From an uncultured Bacilli bacterium (GTDB lineage Bacteria > Bacillota_I > Bacilli_A > RF39 > UBA660): DNA of 12,233 bases. The stretch spans positions 1 to 12,233 of the forward strand of contig CANQEF010000020.1 in NCBI GenBank assembly GCA_947594675.1, read 5' to 3'. Within the stretch, counting starts at the first letter, position 1. Every line of letters starts with the position of its first letter. The position numbers were made by a program, and so were the translations under genes. The notes under the pieces are model-generated. The model did not search any database and was not told the DNA's origin. It worked only from the letters and a program-made list of their open reading frames with translations. Shown here one piece after another: positions 1 through 5,385 of the stretch.

Positions 1-123
1 CAAAAAATCCATTAAACCCTTATAAAATAACGGTTTGTTCTTTGTTTTGACTTAAAGTAACTGTCAAACTCGGGAAGTCACACCTTAGGTAGTTTTTTAT
101 ATGCCTAGAAGATTAAATTATGA
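1..123. other. left-edge intergenic with nested inverted repeats
   Basis: No gene can be supported here. Two overlapping inverted repeats are visible: GTTTTGAC (44-51) with GTCAAAC (63-69), one bulged T, and TGACTT (48-53) with AAGTCA (75-80). A T-run at 92-97 follows, but no good stem ends just before it, so a terminator for an upstream plus-strand gene is only weakly supported. On the minus strand an ATG at 12-10 follows an AAGGG four bases upstream and would begin M-D-F-L before leaving the window. A consensus TTGACA lies on the minus strand at 67-62 but has no matching -10. The stretch could be the divergent promoter region of a gene lying to the left. Confidence 0.3.
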
Positions 124-140
124 TATAATTAATTTGGAGG
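121..140 (+). promoter_or_regulatory. extended -10 promoter abutting the Shine-Dalgarno
   Basis: TGATATAAT at 121-129 is a perfect extended -10 (TGn-TATAAT). No convincing -35 is seen 17 bases upstream, which extended -10 promoters tolerate. GGAGG follows at 136-140, nine bases before the ATG at 150. If transcription starts about seven bases after the -10, the message would begin at or inside the Shine-Dalgarno, giving a leader of about 14 bases. Confidence 0.5.
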
Positions 141-149
141 ATATAATTT

Positions 150-749
150 ATGACATATTTGACAATATTAGGATTATATATACCATCCTTCATAGATTGT
201 ATATATATGTATATAAAAGAAAAAAAACTGCACTCAGAATTTGACAAAAAATTAAAGAGTAAGGGATATAAAAAGGTCGATGAAAATCATAATCTAACTT
301 CTTTAATAGCTAATGAAGTAGTCAATCGTGATAAATATGCCACAAGATTGTTATTATCTATGTTTCCAGTTTTTAACTTATATCCATTTGTTCAAATTAT
401 TACTAAAAAATTAGATCGAGAATATAAGACTATTCTTAATAGTTTGGATAATCAAGAAGTACTAAACATTTTAGAAAAAATGAAATATATATTTAATGAA
501 AATACTATATTTAAAGTAAAAGAAAATATAACTAGTAAAATGGATGAAATAATTAAAGACGATGAAACTAATATAAACAATAAACATATCGAAATTAGTG
601 AAAACGATTCACTAATTCAACTTAAACAAAAAAAGAAATTGCTTGATGAAATGATTTACTTACAAGAAATGGAACAAGCTTTTTTGCATCAACAGCCTGA
701 AGAAAAAGACTTAAATGGAAAAGAAAAACAATTGAGATTAATTAAATAG
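150..749 (+). CDS. orphan membrane-associated coiled-coil protein, 199 aa
   Basis: I do not recognise this protein. Residues 2-22 are hydrophobic and could form an N-terminal membrane segment. A second hydrophobic stretch lies at about 66-86 (LLLSMFPVFNLYPFVQII). Between and after them the protein is charged, and the C-terminal part (about 153-182) is rich in K, E, L and M with coiled-coil character. The tail ends in a lysine/glutamine-rich segment. The ATG at 150 is supported by GGAGG nine bases upstream and an extended -10. The gene appears monocistronic: a hairpin follows about 115 bases after the stop. Codon use is very AT-rich, like the 573-aa gene to its right and unlike the housekeeping genes. 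A membrane-anchored scaffold or small accessory-element protein is possible, but no function can be assigned. Confidence 0.7.
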   Translation: MTYLTILGLYIPSFIDCIYMYIKEKKLHSEFDKKLKSKGYKKVDENHNLTSLIANEVVNRDKYATRLLLSMFPVFNLYPFVQIITKKLDREYKTILNSLDNQEVLNILEKMKYIFNENTIFKVKENITSKMDEIIKDDETNINNKHIEISENDSLIQLKQKKKLLDEMIYLQEMEQAFLHQQPEEKDLNGKEKQLRLIK

Positions 750-997
750 CTCAACAAAAATATAATAAATCTATAATAATTCTACTAAAATTGATATTAC
801 ATAATATTAATTTCTAATTTGATAATAGATTATAGATATTTACACCTGCACCGAAATAGATACCAAACTCGAACTTTTATAGTTTGAGTTTTATAATTTA
901 TGGTATAACTTTTGTAATTAAAATTTCATATTTTAAATTTAAAAAGCAAAGTTACATACTTAAAAATAATATTATCATTTATTAGTAGGAGATATAC
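750..997. other. gene-free AT-rich spacer
   Basis: This spacer follows the 199-aa gene and precedes the GNAT relic. Its only structured element is the hairpin at 865-891. A 19-codon minus-strand open stretch (874-815, containing FGIYFGAGVNI) has no start codon or ribosome site and is too short to call. Nothing else supportable is seen. Confidence 0.6.
865..897 (+). terminator. probable terminator of the 199-aa gene
   Basis: AAACTCGAAC (865-874) pairs with GTTTGAGTTT (882-891) over 10 bp with one G-U pair and a 7-base loop. The trailing sequence TTTATAATTTA is only moderately T-rich because the stem's own T's merge into it. It lies about 115 bases after the stop at 749. The fold is symmetrical enough that it could also act on leftward transcripts, but no T-run follows in that direction. 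Confidence 0.5.
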
Positions 998-1310
998 ACA
1001 ATTAGAAAAGCAGATTATGATAATGTTAATTAAATAATTTTTTAACACTCTTAATAAGAGATGAAAGGCAATATAATCTAGGAATTAATGAAAAATTTTA
1101 TTGTCACCAATATGTATGAAAATTATAGAAGATTGTAACGGAATTGCTACTTTTAATAGAGTATTTTAAAAAATGAACTGTATCAAAGAATACACATAAA
1201 ATAAAAGTAAATGTGTGGAGTAATAATACTAAAGCCACTTTAAAATCTAGCTACTCATATAGTTTTTTTACAAATAAAAAGACAAAATGATTTTGAATAA
1301 GAAAATATAG
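998..1310 (+). pseudogene. decayed GNAT-family N-acetyltransferase
   Basis: Fragments of one GNAT protein appear in order but in different frames. IRKADYDNVN starts at 1001 (frame 2), LIRDERQYNLGINEKF at 1051 (frame 1), NFIVTNMYENY at 1094 (frame 2), IEDCNGIATFNRVF at 1125 (frame 3) and IKVNVWSNNTKA at 1201 (frame 1). The relic closes with KMILNKKI and a TAG at 1308-1310. The opening I-R-x-A-x-x-D/Y-x-x-V and the NV-x-S-N-x-x-A motif near the C terminus are typical of GNAT enzymes. An AGGAG at 987-991 sits where the ribosome site would be, but the expected ATG (about 998-1000) now reads ACA. The central acetyl-CoA-binding part (R/Q-x-x-G-x-G/A) is missing between about 1170 and 1200, so the gene carries several frameshifts, in-frame stops and an internal deletion. 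It is clearly non-functional. The original substrate cannot be told. Confidence 0.7.
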
Positions 1311-1327
1311 ATACAAGCACTAAAGAA

Positions 1328-1357
1328 TGGTATAATAAATTTAAAAGATACAGGAGG
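1328..1357 (+). promoter_or_regulatory. extended -10 promoter and strong ribosome site
   Basis: TGGTATAAT at 1328-1336 is a perfect extended -10 (TGn-TATAAT). The region 17 bases upstream has no recognisable -35. A full AGGAGG at 1352-1357 sits five bases before the ATG at 1363, predicting strong translation. The promoter lies just after the end of the dead acetyltransferase, so the transglutaminase-like gene has its own start of transcription. Confidence 0.55.
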
Positions 1358-1362
1358 TAAAG

Positions 1363-3084
1363 ATGGAAAATTTAACAACAGAAGAATGGATGGAAAAATA
1401 TCCATATTTAAAAGCTATCGGAGAATATACAATTTTCACAACTTCTGATGATATAGAAAATATTAAAAATAGTGAAAAAATAAAAATAGATAATCAAGAG
1501 GTTAGTATTGAATTTCTTAAAAGAATATTAAAAGATGATAATTATTATGATTATGCAACCCGATTTTTTAACAATGAAATAAATAAATTTTGTATCAGTT
1601 ACATTATTGCTGGAGATACAGGAGGAAGTATTTATTATGAAAAACCTCAAATTATTAAAGGGATAGAACAACTTATTTCATTAAATCAATTAGTATTAGA
1701 GCCAGAAGAAAAACAAAAATATGAAAGACTCAAAGAAAATATATCATTTAAAAAATTTTTAGAAAAAAACAAAGGTAATAACTATAATATTGACATAGAG
1801 GGAAATAAATATTCAATTCCCATTGAGGAAATTATTTCTTTGATGCAATTATCTGAAGAAGAATTTGATGAATTATGCAATAGTAATGAAATAGAAAGCA
1901 TTAACAACATTCCAAAAGAATACTTTATATACGCCTCTTATAATTTTTTTAGAGAACATAAAATTTTTCAAGAATATTTAATGCCATCTATAATAGTAGA
2001 TAGATTTAATGACATTAAGTCACTACAAAAAATTGACATACAAGCAATTAACAAACATTTAGAAACTGAAGACTCAAAATTTAAAGATGTAGAACTTGAT
2101 ATAAATTTAAAAAACGCAATAATGAATGGAATACCACAAAATGCTAACAATCTTGAAAAGGCAATATATATTTATATAAAAATGTGTAAAATTTTAACTT
2201 ATGACGATGAATATTATGCTGTAAATCAAAAAGGAATTGCAACCAAAAAGCATAAAGACCTTAATTATATTTCGACTATCACTCCAAATAATAATAAAGT
2301 TGTTTGTTTTGAATTTAATTTGATATATTCAAAACTTTTAGATAGTTTAGGTATCAAGTTTAGAAGCAATTACAAAAATATGATTGGAGAAGCATACGGA
2401 GAAGGACATGCTAATTTAGAATTTAGAAGTGATAAGTATTTAGTTAGTGCAGATTCTGTTACTTCTATTCTTCAAGGAGATATAATGCGAGCAAAATTAA
2501 ATCAGCCTTTAGTTGGTTTAAAGTGCATTAATCGCAATACAAATACACAACAGGAATTTAAAAGCTCAGTCACTAAAATGTACAAATTAACAGCTCAACA
2601 AGAAAGTCAATTAGAAGAAAACCCAAAAGTCGAATATGTACAAACCTTTGAGGAATTAATCTCTGAATATTCAAAAACCACTACTAATTTTAAAGAAATT
2701 GATTTAAATGAAAAATTATCAATCCTAATAAAAAAAGCTAACTCAACTAAAATGGTTGGAATTGACTCTTTATCATATGTTTTACAGTTAAGAAAAATAT
2801 TATTTAATGAACAAGAAAGACAAAATAATATAGACGTAACTATAATAAGAAATAATGAACAGTTTGATTCAGAAAGAGTTGCAAAAGCAAGTGCCATTTT
2901 TACATTAAACCAGCAAAGCTTTGAAGATAATTCAGACCAAAACATTTATTATTATTTTGATCCAAATAATGATTTAGTTTCTATTTCAAGAGAAGACCTT
3001 CAGGACAAATTTGACAATGGATTATTTGAATATGTAGACAAAAAGCCAAAAATTCCAGGTATAGTTGGAGGAATAAAAAAATGA
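1363..3084 (+). CDS. transglutaminase-like (papain-fold) cysteine enzyme, 573 aa
   Basis: A large soluble protein with no signal peptide or membrane segment, so probably cytosolic. Residues 265-375 carry the transglutaminase-like layout: a helix with tyrosines (AIYIYIKMCKILTYDDEYY), then Cys315 at the start of a helix in VVCFEFNLIYSKLLDSLGI, His349 in GEGHANLEFR and Asp364 in YLVSADSVT. Order, spacing and surrounding residues fit the Cys-His-Asp triad of transglutaminase-core/papain-fold enzymes, which act as peptidases, amidases or acyl transferases. Residues 1-260 and 380-573 match nothing I know. The N-terminal part has a glycine patch (AGDTGGS, 83-89) and acidic helices; the C-terminal part is helical and then ends in a short glycine-containing tail (PGIVGG). 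ATG 1363 is set by AGGAGG five bases upstream. The stop overlaps the next gene by ATGA, so the two are very likely co-translated. Very AT-rich codons suggest an accessory gene. Enzyme class is likely; substrate unknown. It could be an intracellular effector, a toxin, a protein-modifying enzyme or a housekeeping peptidase of this lineage. Confidence 0.75.
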   Translation: MENLTTEEWMEKYPYLKAIGEYTIFTTSDDIENIKNSEKIKIDNQEVSIEFLKRILKDDNYYDYATRFFNNEINKFCISYIIAGDTGGSIYYEKPQIIKGIEQLISLNQLVLEPEEKQKYERLKENISFKKFLEKNKGNNYNIDIEGNKYSIPIEEIISLMQLSEEEFDELCNSNEIESINNIPKEYFIYASYNFFREHKIFQEYLMPSIIVDRFNDIKSLQKIDIQAINKHLETEDSKFKDVELDINLKNAIMNGIPQNANNLEKAIYIYIKMCKILTYDDEYYAVNQKGIATKKHKDLNYISTITPNNNKVVCFEFNLIYSKLLDSLGIKFRSNYKNMIGEAYGEGHANLEFRSDKYLVSADSVTSILQGDIMRAKLNQPLVGLKCINRNTNTQQEFKSSVTKMYKLTAQQESQLEENPKVEYVQTFEELISEYSKTTTNFKEIDLNEKLSILIKKANSTKMVGIDSLSYVLQLRKILFNEQERQNNIDVTIIRNNEQFDSERVAKASAIFTLNQQSFEDNSDQNIYYYFDPNNDLVSISREDLQDKFDNGLFEYVDKKPKIPGIVGGIKK

Positions 3085-3305
3085 TAGAAAAATTAAGACT
3101 GCTTAATAATAAGTTAATAGAGTTAAATATTGATAACGAATTAAATTTAAAAAAATATAAATTAATTCAAAAAATCTTAAGTGATGATAAATGCTTTTTT
3201 AAAATAGAAATAGAATATGCTTACTCTATCTTCCGAGATTTAGGAATACAAGAAAATGATTTAAAAAAAGTATATATGGAACTAATAGATGCTAAAAATA
3301 TTTAG
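3081..3305 (+). CDS. small helical protein coupled to the transglutaminase-like gene, 74 aa
   Basis: I do not recognise this protein. It is short, highly charged and predicted mostly helical (leucine/isoleucine heptad-like spacing with many Lys, Glu and Asp), without a signal peptide or membrane segment. One cysteine lies in the middle (SDDKCFFKIE). Its ATG overlaps the upstream TGA as ATGA. A GGAGG at 3067-3071, inside the last codons of the 573-aa gene, sits nine bases before the ATG, so translational coupling is strongly indicated. The arrangement of a large enzyme followed by a tiny overlapping partner is common for toxin-immunity pairs, enzyme-inhibitor pairs and enzyme-adaptor pairs. 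Which of these applies cannot be decided from sequence. Confidence 0.7.
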   Translation: MIEKLRLLNNKLIELNIDNELNLKKYKLIQKILSDDKCFFKIEIEYAYSIFRDLGIQENDLKKVYMELIDAKNI

Positions 3306-3590
3306 CAGCAATACTAAAGTGCTCAGATCGAAAAATCCGAACAAAAATAGTCTAACTGACTCTAGTCAAAACTATTTACTAAAAAATAGGAGCAAGGCAA
3401 TCCATTAAAGCAATTTTTTGACTTTGAAATTAAACAAAATAAAGATATAAATATTTTTGCATATTTTTTCCTATCTATTTATTATTTATTTAAGTAATTT
3501 TATTTTATATTTAAATAAAAGAGTTTATACATTAGTTTCTACATTTAAGCAAACGTTATCCAACCATGACCACAAATTTACACTACATTT
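3306..3590. other. gene-free AT-rich spacer between convergent units
   Basis: The spacer separates the plus-strand accessory unit from the minus-strand smpB operon. The section 3420-3540 is almost pure A/T with a perfect TATTTAAATA palindrome. No tmRNA, tRNA or coding gene was found, although ssrA often lies beside smpB. The sequence AATCCATTAAA at 3399-3409 also occurs at 6-16, near the left edge of the window. Confidence 0.5.
3345..3377. terminator. weak stem-loop after the 74-aa gene
   Basis: AAATAGT (3345-3351) pairs with ACTATTT (3371-3377), and GACT/AGTC (3358-3367) can add an inner stem. On the plus strand the following sequence is A-rich, so termination of the 573/74-aa unit is doubtful. 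On the minus strand the stem is followed by TTTTGTT, which is closer to an intrinsic terminator and could back up the smpB terminator. Low confidence in either direction. Confidence 0.25.
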
Positions 3591-3621
3591 AAAAAAGTGT
3601 CTTTATCAATGACTAAAGACA
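3591..3621 (-). terminator. intrinsic terminator of the smpB operon
   Basis: Read on the minus strand, TGTCTTTA pairs with TAAAGACA (plus positions 3598-3605 and 3614-3621) with an 8-base loop. The stem is followed directly by CTTTTTT (plus 3591-3597). This 8-bp stem plus U-tract is a standard rho-independent form. It lies about 100 bases after the smpB stop and is the best end point for the leftward rnr-capA-smpB transcript. Confidence 0.65.
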
Positions 3622-3709
3622 TAAAGTATTACAAAGAACATAAACATAAAGAAATTCAACTATTAAAAAAGTTATCAACAATTTTTAGATTTATATAGTA
3701 TTTATAATA

Positions 3710-3746
3710 GAAACAGCTAAAATTTTTTCAAATTTTTAGCTGTTTC
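3710..3746 (-). terminator. 13-bp hairpin overlapping the end of smpB
   Basis: GAAACAGCTAAAA (3710-3722) and TTTTAGCTGTTTC (3734-3746) form a perfect 13-bp stem with an 11-base A/T loop. The stem contains the smpB stop codon (3717-3719) and its last ten or so sense codons. On the minus strand it is followed by TATTATAAAT, a poor U-tract; on the plus strand TTTATT follows. It may act as a weak bidirectional terminator or as a 3'-end stabiliser, with the hairpin at 3591-3621 doing the main work. Confidence 0.5.
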
Positions 3747-4154
3747 TTTATTAATATCTCTCTGTTTGATACTCTCCCTCTTGTCGTAATTCTTTTTACC
3801 ACGACATACACCTAAGAGTATTTTTAAATTACTTCCCTTAAAATATGCTTTCAAAGGAATAAGTGTCAAGCCCATAATTTCTAAAGATTCCTTTATTTTC
3901 TTTATTTCTTTCTTATGAAGTAATAGTTTTCTATTTCTAGTTTCCTCATGATTAAAAATATTACCTTCTTCATACTGGCCAATAAACATATTTAGTAAAA
4001 AAACTTCATTATTTTTTACTATCCCATAGCAATCCCTTAAATTGCAATTACCCTTTCGCACAGATTTTATTTCAGTACCAGTCAATACAATTCCAGCTTC
4101 ATATTCCTGCTCAACAAAATAATTATACCTTGCTTTTCTATTTATAATCTCCAC
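3717..4154 (-). CDS. smpB: SsrA-binding protein SmpB, 145 aa
   Basis: SmpB binds tmRNA and brings it to ribosomes stalled on messages without stop codons, allowing release and tagging of the unfinished protein. Family marks: N-x-K-A-R-Y/F opening (residues 5-10), YEAGIVLTGTEIKSVR (18-33) with the conserved Glu28, NIFNHE (65-70) and the tail GKKNYDKRE-x-IK-x-RD (119-133), which becomes helical in the ribosome. Length is usual for the family. The start is GTG at 4154, with GGTGAT a few bases upstream; no in-frame ATG gives a better N terminus. It is the last gene of the leftward run, 24 bases after capA. The codons for the C-terminal tail and the stop are part of a 13-bp RNA stem. The tmRNA gene itself is not in the window. 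Confidence 0.97.
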   Translation of the reverse strand: MEIINRKARYNYFVEQEYEAGIVLTGTEIKSVRKGNCNLRDCYGIVKNNEVFLLNMFIGQYEEGNIFNHEETRNRKLLLHKKEIKKIKESLEIMGLTLIPLKAYFKGSNLKILLGVCRGKKNYDKRESIKQRDINKETAKNLKKF

Positions 4155-4178
4155 TTTATCACCAACTTTTCTTTATTA

Positions 4179-5384
4179 TCAAGCTAATCCCCAAACTAAA
4201 TCTGGATACCTTTCACTAACAACTCCTTTATATTTATCATAAAAAGAAGAATAATTTAACAAAAGTGAATCATTTAAGCTAGGATAAGGATAAACTTTAA
4301 AATTTCGTTTTCCGCCATAATAACTCTTAGTATAAATAAGTTCTGCTTTTGGATTAATTACTGTATTAGTAACCATATCATCAACATCAACATGTTTTTT
4401 TAAAGTTACTTCCATCATTAATCCCGTAAGCCTTTCTGTACCCTCTTGATCCGATATAAAATTGCCTAGAGAATAAATAACAAAAGTTTTCCCATTATTA
4501 ATATACTCAACTGGCTCAACAACATGTGGATGAGCACCAATTATTAAATCAACTCCCAAACCACTTAAATAATTAGCAATCTCTTCCTGCGTACCAGAAA
4601 CGCCCAATGAATATTCAGTTCCCCAGTGCATAGCAACAATAACAAAATCAACTTCACTACGAACCTTATTAATATCATTCATAGCCTTCTCATTCGAATA
4701 AACATTATTTAAATATTCTTTACCTTCTGGCGTTTCTAATCCATTAGTCCAAGTTGTATAAGAAAAGAAAGCATATTTTATATTATTCTTTTCATAAATA
4801 ATAGGCTTATCTCTTTCCTCTTGAGATAACCATTGTCCAGTAAAAGCAACATTCTTTTTAGTTTTCCAATAATTAACAGAATTAATAACTCCTTGTTCAC
4901 CTTTATCCATTGTATGATTAGTAGCAAGTGAAACCATATTAAAACCAGCATCTAAAAAAGCATCTCCAACGGCCTGCGGAGAATTGAATCTTGGATAATT
5001 AGAATATCCCAACTCCTCACCGCCAAGAATAGTTTCTTGATTATAATAAGCCAAATCATGCTTTATAGAAATCGGCTTAATAAACTCAAGCATAGGAATA
5101 AAATTATAACTTCCATCAGACTGCTTAGCATCCTCATAAACCGTGCTATGAATTAATGCATCACCAACCATAAATAAGCTAATTGTATAATCCTTTGGTA
5201 ATTTTTTTTCTTCTTTTTCTTTCTCTTCTGTCCTATCAACAGAATTCTCAACTGTTTTTTTCATTTTTGCAGAATTAGCAAAGTAAAAATAACTTTCCCC
5301 AATTAAAACAACACCTATCAAAATTAAAATTTTAACACTTTTTTTCAACTTTCTCTTTTTTACTTTCCTAACCTTGCTACCCAT
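4179..5384 (-). CDS. CapA/PgsA-family protein, membrane-anchored, 401 aa
   Basis: The protein belongs to the CapA (PGA_cap) metallophosphatase-like family, known from poly-gamma-glutamate capsule systems. A basic N terminus (residues 4-16) is followed by one membrane segment (about 17-37) and a lysine/glutamate-rich linker (42-64), giving an extracellular catalytic domain with a signal anchor. Family motifs: MVGDALIH (72-79), YYNQET (113-118), SLATNHTMDKG (152-162), MHWGTEY (252-258), IGAHPHVVEP (282-291) and SLGNFISDQ (305-313). The conserved Asp, Asn and His residues expected to bind metal are all present. No capB, capC or pgsE partners are nearby, so capsule synthesis is not supported here; a solitary wall- or polymer-related hydrolase role is as likely. 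The ATG lies one base after the rnr stop, with AAAGG inside the rnr 3' end, so translation is probably coupled. The usual secG-rnr-smpB order of Firmicutes is interrupted by this gene. Confidence 0.92.
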   Translation of the reverse strand: MGSKVRKVKKRKLKKSVKILILIGVVLIGESYFYFANSAKMKKTVENSVDRTEEKEKEEKKLPKDYTISLFMVGDALIHSTVYEDAKQSDGSYNFIPMLEFIKPISIKHDLAYYNQETILGGEELGYSNYPRFNSPQAVGDAFLDAGFNMVSLATNHTMDKGEQGVINSVNYWKTKKNVAFTGQWLSQEERDKPIIYEKNNIKYAFFSYTTWTNGLETPEGKEYLNNVYSNEKAMNDINKVRSEVDFVIVAMHWGTEYSLGVSGTQEEIANYLSGLGVDLIIGAHPHVVEPVEYINNGKTFVIYSLGNFISDQEGTERLTGLMMEVTLKKHVDVDDMVTNTVINPKAELIYTKSYYGGKRNFKVYPYPSLNDSLLLNYSSFYDKYKGVVSERYPDLVWGLA

Positions 5385-5385
5385 A

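Noticed and set aside
62..80. CAAACTCG shared by 65-72 and 864-871 as possible attachment sites
   Set aside because: Only eight bases match, and the second copy is part of a terminator stem.
815..874. Minus-strand fragment with FGIYFGAGVNI, hydrophobic and gene-like
   Set aside because: Only 19 codons, no start, and one end coincides with the 865-891 hairpin.
1346..1625. 12-base direct repeat AGATACAGGAGG at 1346-1357 and 1614-1625
   Set aside because: The second copy is inside the gene and leads only to a nine-codon out-of-frame start; probably chance similarity to a Shine-Dalgarno.
1968..2945. Minus-strand frames at 1968-2150 and 2607-2945
   Set aside because: They lie opposite the intact 573-aa gene, have no ribosome sites and show serine/leucine-rich antisense composition.
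3556..3680. DnaA-box-like TTATCCAAC and TTATCAACA
   Set aside because: Only two imperfect copies and no dnaA or dnaN nearby; not enough for an origin.
3609..3698. 29-codon plus-strand frame, lysine-rich
   Set aside because: No ribosome site, and its start lies inside the loop of the minus-strand terminator at 3591-3621.
3306..3709. tmRNA (ssrA) beside smpB
   Set aside because: No acceptor-stem or T-loop-like sequence, no CCA end and no higher-GC stretch on either strand.
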